This document shows, piece after piece, positions 44,220-55,494 of a DNA stretch of 64,000 nucleotides; within the stretch, counting starts at the first letter, position 1, and each line of letters begins with the position of its first letter. This stretch comes from Echinostoma caproni (lineage: Eukaryota; Platyhelminthes; Trematoda; Plagiorchiida; Echinostomatidae). The translations under genes were made by a program, and so were the position numbers. The stretch spans positions 5,671 to 69,670 of the forward strand of contig UZAN01040559.1 in assembly GCA_900618425.1 (NCBI GenBank), written 5' to 3'. The notes below the pieces were generated by a model. The model saw nothing but the letters and a program-made list of their open reading frames with translations. It ran no database searches and was not told the DNA's origin.

Positions 44220-46747
44220 TTCAGTTCACTCGAGATACGAGAACCAATTTTCAACATTTTGTCCATGGAGTTCTTTTACAAGAAGATCCGCAACAATAGA
44301 CAAATAATAAACAATATTGTGGATCAGATTGCATCAGTCGTATGATAGCTGCTTTCTCGGTTGATTCGTGGTGTTTTTGAACCCAGTTTTTATTAAAGTG
44401 TAGATCATGACATGCAGAATAACAGATTTCCAGGCTTTTCTGGAAAAGAAGTTTAACCATTTATGTTTTGGAGTGCGCATTGACTCTTGAAGACAAGGGC
44501 TATTCCGGTGAATGTTTTTGGAACAAACATTTGAAAGACTTCGACACATTTACGTCCTTTGGTTATAGCACTCAAAGAGAGTTTCGAGGCAATTAAGCTA
44601 CTTTTACATTCAAGAATGCTGCGGATTTGATATGTCAAAAGGTGTTATCAAGAATTACTAAAACGTACGTTAATGAGAGTCAATTTTCCGTTTGCTATTG
44701 AACAGGCAACTGTGGATTAATGCATAAATATTAAATGCCTTTTGCAAGTATTATAAATGTGGGACAGGTATTTATCATTATTGCAACGGAAGTCGAAACT
44801 TTCAAATACCTAATTATACTTTCTCAACGCAACATCACGACCGGGTTTTCGGATTTATTGGCTCGAAAAGCTGTTTGTAATTTGAGAAGTATTGCTATTT
44901 CTGGGAGCCCCTTGTATCATGAACCTAGTCCATCAGTACGAAAAATTTCCTAATCGGTTTACACATGGATGAATTGCGGTAACTCCACTGAAAAATCGTC
45001 CACCGTATCGTCAAACGTTTCCCGTAAACCTAAAGTGAATGTGATTGAGTTTTAGCCTCTCCCTTACTTTGGAGAATCGAACACCACATCTGTTCGATTG
45101 AGCTTCCAAATCCTCGACTATAATATGGTATACTTTTTTGCTCTTTTCATTGCTTTAAAAATGATAATTTCCATCGTGGGCAACTCATGGCATTAAACAC
45201 TACAGGATGTCTTAAATAACTGCCTTGAAATTTCCGTTGGTTTACAGATGGCATTTTGGGCGAGAGGGACCAATTTTTATATAGTATTCGATGATCGTAC
45301 GAAAACATTCTGCTTCATAGATTGATACTCACAATCATACAAAATGACATCCTTTTGAAATGCTGGCAGCACTGTGCCTTCCTCACATGGATTACCTAAT
45401 CAGTGAACGGTGTCATGTGTGCAACGCATTGCGTCAAGTTTCAGTGACTGAATACGACAGTGCATGTTCGTTAGCTAGTGGTCAACCCGTACATCGGTGA
45501 ACAGCCAAGTGGTTAAGTATCTGGAAGTGCGACATGCCAAAGCGGTGGCATCGTATAGTCATCACCTTATTTATTGCATTTACGGATAGCAGGAAGATAG
45601 CAGAATACAGATGTTCGTTACAGTACTTAGTTAAGTCTATATTTGCCCGTGTTCGGTGGGGTGGAACGAAAGTGTCATTCACGGCTGCGTGTGAGAGAGT
45701 GGTTGAGTGTTATCGGTGAGTAGCTGTCATCATGTATACGATTCCTTGATGCGATATCATCCGAGCCCACTTGACATTTTGTTAAATTTCAATCAAGTGA
45801 ATGTTGATCGAGCGATTTCAATCATCTGTATCCTTCCGTATCTACTTTCCACATTCGGACCGGTTTGGATTGATTAGGGAAAGCGAAATACAATATGGAA
45901 TGCCTTGTTTAGATCAGTTTCATGATCACTGCAAAACAAATAACCCGTTTTTCTTGAGCAATCTATGGTGCTTTACAACATTTGGACAAACCCCGTTCAG
46001 CCTACGTAGGTTTAATCACGAACACACTCAGAAAACTAAACCAATATTGATTATGTCCGAGTAGACACATTATCCTTAACTTGCATCCGATTAATCAAGA
46101 ACACATTTTAGTTGGACAGCTAGAACTGTTGAATTAATTGCACTTCTCATGGAATGAGTTAGTCTTTCACGTTGAGCATCAAAATTAATCGATTGACCGA
46201 GTCAGTCTAACACAGGATAAGATTCAGGTGATGTCTCATCAACGAGTGTGTGACGCTTTGCCATCTCTTACTCTACACATACCGCCAGGTGATTAATTCA
46301 AGGGTTGCCGGGACCCAGAAAGTGAATTCAGTCATTCGGGTTCCCGGGAGAAAGGTTCACCGAACCAATAGCTCAGATCCTCGAAAGGAATTCCAAACAA
46401 TACGGATTACAAAATTGTTACATATAGGTGACAACTAACTCAGGAAGAAATATATCAACTATTAGGTGTGGGCTGGTGCTTTCGAGAAAGCACTGTTGAG
46501 GCCGAAAACAGCAGCAGTATACAGTTGCATTGCAGCCGTTTCAATTCAGATTTACCTACCTAACGGAATACATGAACATCCGAGGTCGGAAAGGGCAAAT
46601 CATTGACGAGGAAGTAAACGCAAATGGTGCGTGAGTCGTCAAAGTGATCATCCGTAATAAAAAGTTTAACGGTCATTCCCGTTCATCGAACCGGAAAAGG
46701 TAACGAGAGTATCGGTAGACAAAGTTGTTCGATTTGACTTTACAAAC
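44220..46747. other. Intron-like sequence
   Basis: Lies between two phase-matched minus-strand exons. Short frames only; a possible tRNA-like A-box half near 45495-45560 (ACAGCCAAGTGGTTAAG) has no B box. Confidence 0.35.
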
Positions 46748-46909
46748 GTGTTCAGCATGCATACTACAGATTGGTTGAGTGAACAGCGTATAATTGTTGG
46801 AGAACGTACCATTGGCAGTTACATTGTTTAACAAACAAAAGGTTCTAAAGGAAAGAGTCACAGTATCTGAAATCACTAACCGATTGGTACAGGGTCGTAT
46901 TGCAAGTGG
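46748..46909 (-). CDS. Candidate ectodomain exon of the minus-strand gene
   Basis: A pyrimidine-rich acceptor (TTTTCTTACCTGTTTGATC, then CACTACAG) precedes a 162-bp, 54-codon exon in phase 0 that ends before GTTTGT, again phase 0. The peptide starts PLAIRPCTNRLVISD, has LSFRTFCLLNNVTANGTFSN with sequons NVT and NGT, a further sequon NYT, and a Cys in FTQPICSMHAEH. This suggests a glycosylated extracellular domain. It fits between the exon at 50863-50986 (exit phase 0) and that at 43739-43840 (entry phase 0). The donor is weak but like others in this gene. Confidence 0.45.
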
Positions 46910-48884
46910 CTGTAGTGCGTGATCAAACAGGTAAGAAAACACAAATCACAACTAGAGGGCAAATAGAAAACGATGGATTCCGTGTTCAGATGAGGAATTT
47001 GTCGTGTAAATGAATTCCATTTCAATGATGTTGGCCAACGTCTGAAACTCAGTGGTTGGAAGTTTGGCAGTTAAAAATTGACTTTCTAATAGGTATCTAT
47101 TAATAAGATCGTGCATGTAAAAAACTGCAGAAAGCAGTACATAATTCTTTTAGATTTATGTAGTTATTTTACCTCTTATGTGATCACCGAACGTCGAACC
47201 GCGAACAGCCAGGTTGAGCTCCAAAAACCCTTCATTCGAGAAGAGCGGTAGCAAAATCCCGATGAGAGACTAGCTCACAGAATAAAATCGATAGATGAAC
47301 CCCTATGACCGCCACTTGTGTAGCTAACTTACGAGCATACCATATCAGTTGATGTAGGCATGTATCCAACGTGTTTACGTTTGACCCTGTAGATCGATGG
47401 AACCAGTTTCAACTTCCAGCGGGAATATTCATGGATTGGAATATGAGCTGAAGCGTAAAACACAGTACAAGCTCGAAATTAGTTTTACGACGGATGAAAT
47501 AGCTGTTCGTTGCCTCTATTAGGTCTCTCCAACACAATCGATCCCAATGATCTCCTTCTTGGAGGCTATTGGTACACGCGAATGTGTGAACCTCATTCTT
47601 CTTGTCTACAACTAATTCAGTTTAGCCTTATAGTTTGTTTTAATTGTGCAAATATAACTTCCTAACATGTGCCGTTTCCAATCGTTAGCTGTGTTATTCA
47701 GTAGGTCATATTGATAACTCATTCTTCACATAGCTTAAAATAAAGATTGCATAATTATTTTTATGCACACCGATGGATTCCCATAGTGTCAAAGAATTCC
47801 GTTTGATAGAAAGAAACAGTCTTCTGTGAAATTCACGGAGGAGCCAATAAACTGGAAGTTGTGTTAAAGGGACAAAACACTTAGATGGCTCTTTCAACCT
47901 CCTAATTACAGTTGTTTCACACACGGTGATTTGCATAAAACGCGGGCTGAGTTTACCTGTTGTGAACCAGTCTTGTTTCAAATGGGAGTGAATCTCCTTG
48001 TCGGGAAATTTGTCAATGAACGTTGTGCTACATCGACGAAATAATGCTTAGCTGTTATCATATCTGGACAGTTTGTCACACTGATAGCTGAAACCAATCA
48101 GTCTCATCAACCCTGTTTGCACATCAAAACATCAGAATTAGCTACACAGTTTCGGCTAACGCCAGGATGCTTGACTTCAACTGACTGACATTGACAAGCT
48201 CTTTGTGCGTGTGTCTTTGTGTGTTGATTAGGTCAGGTCCTGGTAGCCAAAAGAAACTGATCAAATGGTTGCATAATTTAGACAGGAAATTTTGGCGAAG
48301 TCGACAAGAAATAGAATTTGCTCACATGCAATAGATGGGTCACATTGATCTAGCAGTTTCAATTTTATTATGAGTAACTGATGAAATAAGGGGAATTAAT
48401 ATGCAGTTTTCAGTTCGAGATGCCTACAGACTAGTAGCGCGTTTGTTGCAGAAATGGAACATTTCTCAATTTGTGAGATGTTTTGGGGTGCGTTGGGAAA
48501 AGATTCTCTTTTTCGAAAAACATATATATATATAAGTTTAAAACCAAACTAACGCATACCAATTAAGAAAGCAGGCTCAAGTGACTCTAATTTTTCGTTT
48601 TACCTTCCATTTGATATACTCAATGACAGTAACCGAGAACAAAATTAGGATTCATTTACTAGACACGTGCGGTTCAGGTGAGATTCAAATCACCATATAT
48701 TGTCATCAGTGAGAGGCTTGAACGGTACGAAGGGCATAGATTACAACGAAGTACAATCAAGCATGAGAAATGCGCACGCGGCATCAAATGATACATAGCA
48801 TTCTATTGATTTATTGATCATCGCACGAACTAATTTAACTATACTGTATGACCTTTGAAATCGCGCCATCGGTTTCGAGATAGG
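46910..48884. other. Intron-like sequence
   Basis: No supported feature. A minus-strand frame at 47706-47981 has some splice-like sites but no consistent phase. Confidence 0.35.
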
Positions 48885-49000
48885 CGTACATTTCCTACTC
48901 AGTTGGTTTGCTCCCCAAATACCAGTACGAATGTGTGATGTTCCCGTTTGGTCTTCCTATCAATTCATCACCTAATCATATAAAACGTCCAGCAGTTCGA
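48885..49000 (+). pseudogene. Ty3/gypsy-like reverse transcriptase scrap
   Basis: After TFPTQLV in one frame, a shifted frame reads LLPKYQYECVMFPFGLPINS, matching the GxYEYxVMPFGLxNAP block of gypsy RT. Only about 35 codons are recognisable. Confidence 0.5.
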
Positions 49001-49199
49001 TATCGTAAACAGATAATCTGGATCCACGCTAACTAGCTTTTAAGATATTGTTATCGGGATGCAAACTTTGACAGTAGGAAACAGATAGGAAGATCAATTT
49101 AAGTTCATATTTTCATCGTGGGCAAATCGCACATCCTAATGGGGCTGTGCAAACTGGGTGCGGTTGGTAGTAAAATGAAATGGTAAATTATAACGTTCA

Positions 49200-49531
49200 C
49201 TCACGTGTGCTGAACAGTTCAGCGTTTCACTACTTCGTCGAACCGTGACTTGAATGAATCGATGGTTGTAGCACAAACAAATTGAATTGGAAGAGAGTTC
49301 CAGATAATATAAATTCTGAAGCCGAAATAGTGAAGCCTGCATTGTAGCAGACTCTTATAGTGTAAAGATTCAAATTGATGTGCCCTGAGGTTATCATTCC
49401 TGGATAGTATTGGTAGAGTACTACACGAATGGTCACGTTGATGTGGTATTTGATACATGAGACTCATGCCTCCCCGTATTCGACGGTATTCAAATGAATG
49501 GAGCTCGAGAATATACTACCTTTCACCGTAG
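49200..49531 (-). pseudogene. LINE reverse transcriptase C-terminus (3' half, split by SINE)
   Basis: On the minus strand: YGER, one stop, then FEYRRIRGGMSLMYQI, NDNLRAHQFE, YFGFRIYIIWNSLPIQFV and IDSFKSRFDEVV. This is the LEYRRLRGD...FK, LRGH..KL, FFSxRVxxxWNxLP and SFKxRLD tail typical of jockey/CR1-like LINEs. It continues the fragment at 49770-50303 and is separated from it by the family 2 SINE. Confidence 0.8.
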
Positions 49532-49769
49532 GTTTCATATTGTGACCTTTGAACATTTTCGTTTTATTTCATCACATTTTCCGTATTTATTTCCTTTCTA
49601 TTGAATTCACAATGATACAATTTTCAGGAAGGGGGGAAGCGGCCAATCAGACGGGGCTGCCATACAACACACACATGGGGGGAGAAGTCAAGCGGTGGTG
49701 GTCTGATTCGAACACTCGTCCTCCGGGGTGATAATTGGTGATGTTACCATCGGGCCACCACCACCACTG
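49532..49769 (-). repeat. tRNA-derived SINE, family 2, copy D, inserted in a LINE
   Basis: On the minus strand the head is GGTGGTGGTGGCCCGATGG, then GTGTTCGAATCAGACCACC as B-box region, then body and 3' part CTTCCTGAAAATTGTATC followed by ATTCAATAGAAAGGAAATA. It is flanked by a 10-bp direct repeat with one mismatch: TTCACCGTAG (49522-49531) and TTCTCCGTAG (49770-49779) on the plus strand, consistent with a target-site duplication within LINE coding sequence. Confidence 0.85.
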
Positions 49770-50303
49770 TTCTCCGTAGATATGTTGACTGCCTTTTGGT
49801 CGTGAATCAGCCATGGATTTCAAATATGTATAGCATACTCGGTGTGTGGTCTAATGTACGCTAATAGCAAACGGGGGAATAGTTCTTCTATGAATAATCC
49901 AAAAACACGTTTTATTAACTAAACTTGTTCGAGGGTCTTCAATGATACTCTAACGCAATGTGGGGAACATCCTTGATCCGCATAAAAAATAACTCTCTGA
50001 TCCTTTTTCCTTTGAAGTACGCGGTAATAACTGAGTTCCACCTGTGTACGGGAAGCGACCCTTGTGAAGCAAAGACAAAACCCTACATTTCCCAAAGTTG
50101 AATTTGTTATGCCATTATTAATAGACCATCGGTAAGCTGAGTCGAGAGTTTTCTCTAGGGTTTCAAAGTCTCTAAGATGTTGTACCGTTCTCCATATTTC
50201 GGCTTCGTCTGCAAATAATAGTGATCTTTCTCCAAGGACATCTGTTAGGTGGTTTATGAATGTTAGATAAAGGTATGGACCAAGTAAGTACCCCGTGGAG
50301 GGA
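49770..50303 (-). pseudogene. LINE reverse transcriptase (5' half, split by SINE)
   Basis: On the minus strand: GYLLGPYLYLTFINHLTDVL, then ERSLLFADEAEIWRTVQ (FADEA codons 50201-50215), ETLEKTLDSAYRWSINNG and, nearer the SINE, LLLAYIRPHTEYAIHI. These are the QGSVLGPLLFLIYINDL, catalytic FADD, WS..W.L.FN and Y.RP.LEYA blocks of a jockey/CR1-like RT. The second catalytic Asp is Glu, so the enzyme would be dead even without the frameshifts. Confidence 0.85.
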
Positions 50304-50862
50304 TAGATTCAATTAGTCCCAATAGTTCCCATAAGGATAATCTGTAAACATTGCATGTTCCGACCATTAATGTCAAAGTATTGCCGTTTGGTTGCACTCT
50401 TGTATGATGACTAGCAGCTGCGAAGAATCCGGTACCTGAGAGCAGCTACTGATCACATATGATAGTTAGGAGACAGGGCTCTCAAAAGAAAAAAGCACAC
50501 GGCCTTGCGAAGACGTATGTGTCTTTGAAGTGGAAAACAAATGCCGAATCGATCATTTACCATGGTATTCAAATAGATCGTTTAGATACATACAGATTGC
50601 GTTGCTTTGTATCATGGGAAATCTGAAAAGCAAAAGCGGGGCATTCGGTCATCGAAAATGGAATCAAAAGTCTTTCATCAACACCGAGCAATCACCCTTA
50701 ATCGCACCTTTATAAATGATGTTAAGAGAGTGTCTCGGAAAAGAATCTATATGGACCACTGTATGTGGATAACCTCTCCTTAGCAAAATTTGCCCATCAT
50801 GTTCAAATCACACAATTTGTTTAAAGAGGAAATTCAAGGATGCCGGGGCTTCGTTTGCAAAC
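50304..50862. other. Intron-like sequence
   Basis: No supported feature between the LINE fragment and the exon at 50863. Confidence 0.3.
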
Positions 50863-50986
50863 ATTTGTTCGCAGGTGCATCTTATTGTTGGGGTGGTGCT
50901 CATGAAAAATATAAACACATGATAAGATAGACGCAAGTCGGTAGAATGGGATTGAGCCACCAGCACACAACTCCAAGTAATCAGCT
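50863..50986 (-). CDS. Candidate exon of the minus-strand gene
   Basis: After CACCAGTGCATTTAG on the minus strand, 124 bp enter in phase 2 and, using GTTTGC as donor, leave in phase 0. The first base completes an Arg codon with the AG left by the exon at 60414-60552. The peptide reads ADYLELCAGGSIPFYRL, then SILSCVYIFHEHHPNNK and MHLRTN, with two cysteines. If the weak donor is not used, the frame runs on to a TAA at 50821 and this would be a terminal exon. The acceptor lies in a CA-rich tract and is only moderate. Confidence 0.4.
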
Positions 50987-51980
50987 CTAAATGCACTGGT
51001 GTGTGTGTGCGCGTGCGCGTTTGCACGAATGACCGTTCCGCACACAACGAATCCACATGGAGAAATTCACTGTAAATCAAGCTGATAATGGTCTGCACAC
51101 CTGTGTCTGCTAAATGAAGCCCGCTTTTCGCACTTTGATCGAAGGTAGCACGGCACGAAATACCTATGAAATAGTACTTGTATGCACGCTTTGCGAGGAG
51201 TGAAAAATAAATCGATAATCGGCGTCGTTCGTATTTTGTAACCTGCTATTCGATCAATGACATTCATTGATGAGATGAGCACTTCCACGAAAACCAACAT
51301 AATGCATCCAACCTTTTGTATGAATTAAGTAACATTTTGAATTCTGGCCTTCAACATTAGGCAGGAGAATAACCGTGGAAAAAATCGATACAATATCACG
51401 GAGTGTATGTAGTAGTATGATGTTTTTGCATATGATCTACTAATTACAAGTTCATAACACGAAACCAATTTGCAATTAGTTGGAATATTTAAATAAAGTA
51501 ACACCAATATGAACAGGTTTGCCAACATCGTAAATAGCATTGAAGAATTGTTAAAATAGCCCCTCGATTTTTGTGTCAAAGTCTATTTGTCACTCTCTAA
51601 GCTTTATGCCTAAGTGTTGCAGGAAGTTTCTGTAAACTGAGCTATGCTAAGATCAAATTTCGAGGCAGTTTTATGCAATTATCCAAGGCACAAATGATCT
51701 GTCGAATATTTAGATTAGTGGAAGATGTTAGCCTCGGTGATTAGATCTAATGACTGTCTGACGCCAAGAAACGAAATCTATCTCCTCGATTATTGTCATA
51801 GAACGTTACGTTGGTACACGAAGTCAACAGATCATGGAAACTTAGTTGAAATTCTCACGCCAGCATACTACACAGCACCGGATCGTATCTAACTTAAGTC
51901 GTTGTTAGCAATCTTTTTATAGATCCTTCTGGGAAAAAATCGGTTGTGAGAGTATAATGATCATTTTTCCTTCCGCTAAG
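50987..51980. other. Intron-like sequence
   Basis: Contains a short CA/GT-rich tract (about 51000-51020) and AT-rich DNA. No feature. Confidence 0.35.
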
Positions 51981-52199
51981 CAACCGAAGAGTGATTGGCA
52001 ACTATCCGACAATATTCGGTAACGATATCATTGCGAACCAGACGTGTGACGTGCGTCTTGCGAATCCCAATGTGAATATGATCCACAAAACATTGTTATT
52101 AGAATTCCGTCTGGTAATGAATACCACTGGGCAACAATTTATGAAGGACTACATGAACAAAATTGATTCTGCTGATCGGGATTTGAGAACACTTGGAAA
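51981..52199 (+). CDS. Internal exon of an unidentified plus-strand gene
   Basis: A 219-bp segment follows a strong acceptor (TTTTTCCTTCCGCTAAG) and ends GGAAA before GTAAGC. It is open in one frame, phase 2 in and phase 2 out (73 codons' worth). The peptide contains RRVIGNYPTIFGNDIIANQT, CDVRLANPNVNMIHKTLLLE and FRLVMNTTGQQFMKDYM, with sequons NQT and NTT and one Cys. The pattern CD-x-x-x-NP followed by an alternating hydrophobic strand vaguely recalls integrin alpha-chain ectodomains, but I would not assign it. It lies on the strand opposite the gene whose exons flank it. Confidence 0.5.
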
Positions 52200-55179
52200 G
52201 TAAGCGATTGGGTGTTTGCTACGATACAGATGTGTGCACATTTTGATCGAGGGGTGCATGTTGTGTTTTGAATGTCCTTTCTTATTAAACGGTTTTCATT
52301 ACAGAACCCCTCTGCACTTGTTTAATAAACTCAAACGATACTCCGACTCTTGGGTCACTTTGAATACTAGCCATGAATCAAATTAATTTGCTGAATGTTT
52401 ATGATATTTCATGCTTACATCTTGAACGAGTAAGATGCGGTATTGAGCGTGGCGTACGAAACTCATTGAACTTGCATCAAGTTCAGAGCAGGTACCACGG
52501 TTGGTATGCATATTGTAAATTGCGTTCTCTTTGTAGACAGGTTCATCGACCGTGTATAGTAATGTAATTTGAGGTTAAAAGGCAATACCGAAACGGCTAA
52601 GGTGTGTCGAGAATAATAAATAGTATACAAATTAGCACGTCAATGATATGAGGAATACGGGAGAACATTGTGAAATCATTTCTTGAATGACTCAATATCT
52701 GAAACGCTTTTGTAGTGAAGCACATTTGGACTTCAACCGTTTCCTTACAGTCGGTGATGGAATCTCGGACGAGCATTCTTTTGTTGTTTTTTTTTGTATT
52801 ATACGGTTCATTCATATAGTGTATTTGTCGCAATTCAAGCCATTAAATCGCAAATTCTCAAATTGAACCGAACTTAAATTACCTGAGTCTTGTTTGAGTA
52901 GTTTCTATGGTCACTAATAAGTCAGGATCTGGTGTTTTTTTGCTTGCTACCTTGCGTTGGTATGTCTTTGGGGTTGTTATAGTGGCTGTGTCTACTCACC
53001 AATTGTGCTAATGGATAGGTGTTAAACATTTCCGTTTACGTTCAGTTATATCCTCTTTTTCATTAGCTTTATTTGGATGGAACGTTTCGTTAAACAGGGG
53101 CTGCATTGTGGGAGATTTTTATTTATCACTTGAGATCTTGATATGAGTTTGGGTCCTTCCTTGATATAACACGAATCTATTCATGTTCTTGTTCTTCCTT
53201 TCCGTTGATGTTTCAAGCCTGAGTCAAGTTATGCCTCGAGCTCGGTTACATTCCGTAAGTCTTTGATTTAAACTCTTTAGGAAAGCATTTTTTCGAAATC
53301 TTCAGTTCACGTTTATCAGCAGTGTTACTTAGAGTTGCACCCCGTATGTGTGCTAACACCAAACCGATAGCTTTCCAAACGAATTTTCTTTCAACTTTTG
53401 ACCCGAAAGAGGAAGGTATTCGTTGACACTTTTCAATCAGTTGAACACATGAATGTGATTATGCGTCTTCGAACAGTCCACGAAGTAAATCAACCAGGAA
53501 CGATCTTCACCCGAAGATGAGCACACTCATTCACTCCTTGCGATTGCGACATTTTCTTACCCGGCTGAAAGTAAGTGAGGTATCATACATATTTTCGTAT
53601 GCTGACCTTGATGGGAAATTCATTATACTCGTGCAAAAGAAGGATACAGTCATCCTGCTGTTTTGGGCATTAATTTAAATTCCTTTTGGTCTATCCTTAA
53701 TACAGTCCGCAAAGCACTTAGTCGTACGTTCGTTGGGCAACTCAGAAACGAAGGCTTCCATTTGGCCTGCTGGGAAAAAGGGAGGGTAGTATTCAATGTT
53801 CCCCACATATTCTCAAAAGGCAAAGGATTATTCAAATAAAGTAGTCCAATCACGATTACCGGTAAATATTCCTGAATTGTTTACATAAGCGGTAGCACAC
53901 CCAATTAATTTGTTCCGGTGAAGTAAATGAGTAGGTGAAACCGTAAAGCTCCTGCCTGATTACCGCAAACCTTATCATCAAAAACAGACTGACGGTTATA
54001 AACACGTCTCTGACTTATGCAATATATCTTGTGGATGTATTCTCGGCCTTCTGTTCATTATGAACAAATTAAGAAACGTCCCCCAAAGGGGTCGAATCTA
54101 GGAGATTTCCAGCCACCCAATAAATTTTCAATCACTAATCTGTTCCATATTATGCATTCAGAAGCAGTCTATGAAAATATTAGGTCATTTGGTGGTTATT
54201 TTTCCCACTCAAACGGAAGTATACATCCAGTTTGCTCTGGCAATTAAGGTTTTGAATCATCAAAATGGGGCTCGTTTACTAAAGTGCATTCTCCATCTTA
54301 TCATTATGTGTTTGTTTGATATTTCTATATAAAGAAGACTGACGCAAATCATTTGTAAAACTTAAAATAAGTTCTCTCTTCAGGGTGTGTGAATGTTACT
54401 CAAATGAGTTCTCACTGTGAAGACAAACTAAAATAATATTGCATATATGCGGAAAACCTTGAGCACACAGCTTGCACCATCTGCCACATATTCATTTAGA
54501 ACTTTGGATTCGATTAGGTTTGACTTTCCGAGCAAATGTCACCAAGTGCTTTCCAAGAATCACAAGAACTCAATCTGAAGACGTATACGATAACAGTTTA
54601 TTCGATCAATTGACAAAATCAAACCTAGCTTCTTTCACATCACAGTGGGAACCACTGCAGAAAGTCCATGTGATGTTGGACACACTGAAGACCGATAACC
54701 AGGCCAAAATATGTCCTTATTTCACGAAATGCACATCATCAAGAAAACGCCAACTCCTCAGCTTGTCCAGTTGCCCGTGCATGTAAACATAGCTATCTGA
54801 AGTCACGTCAATCACCGGACAAACTAAGATCTCCTGATGTTGGGATGAAAATTATTTTTGCTGAGTAATTTCCGAGCATAGTTATTTGCTTTTTCTGGTC
54901 GTTGCTTTGCAAAAACGCCCCGTTGGAGCATCTTTCATAGGCCACCCAGTCGAATACAGCCAACCTGTTAGCTAATTTATTTTTGCACTGCCTAAATTGA
55001 AATCAAGAAATGCAGCTCGTTGTTGTCTAGTTGCATTAAGCAATTTTATTCAATAAATATGTATTTCACGTTCGTTAATACAACATTATCAAATCCATAG
55101 TCTGTTCACGCTGTTGTGTTCCGTCAAAATCGGTCAACCAAATGATGGATGGCAAAAACGACCATTGTCGACCAAATGA
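52200..55179. other. No clear feature
   Basis: A 104-codon plus-strand frame at 54472-54786 starts at TTG and lacks clear splice sites; it could be an exon relic (it contains ITRTQSEDVYDNSLFDQL). The remainder shows nothing I can support. Confidence 0.3.
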
Positions 55180-55494
55180 TTTGATTTCGAGTTTTGTAAA
55201 GCAACCATAACAAATATCCTTTGTTCTTATCCACATCTATGGAAACCAAGGAACGTCTCATCGAAAATACTATGCTCTGTTGAAACCAATCTGATAGTTC
55301 ACAGAGAATTCCTTAACCTAAATGTCAAAACGGCTTCCAAAACATTTCAAACTCGTTACCATCTGCAACACGACCTTTTGAAATACCAACTTTGGCTAGA
55401 TTTCCATTTCGTCTATCCGGAAATTTACAAGCAAGACGATTATCGCACGCGCACAGAGATAGTGCGTATCAGTGCACATCGAATGCGATTTTGA
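55180..55494 (+). other. Open frame without an early Met, 104 codons
   Basis: A stop-to-stop frame containing CSYPHLWKPRNVSSKILC, FLNLNVKTASKTFQTRYH and LWLDFHFVYPEIYKQDDY. Composition is protein-like, with several Trp and aromatic residues, but there is no start, no good splice pair and no recognised family. Either a coding relic or chance. Confidence 0.15.

Noticed and set aside
45495..45560. ACAGCCAAGTGGTTAAG, a tRNA A-box-like string
   Set aside because: No B box or tRNA cloverleaf follows; at most half of a decayed SINE.
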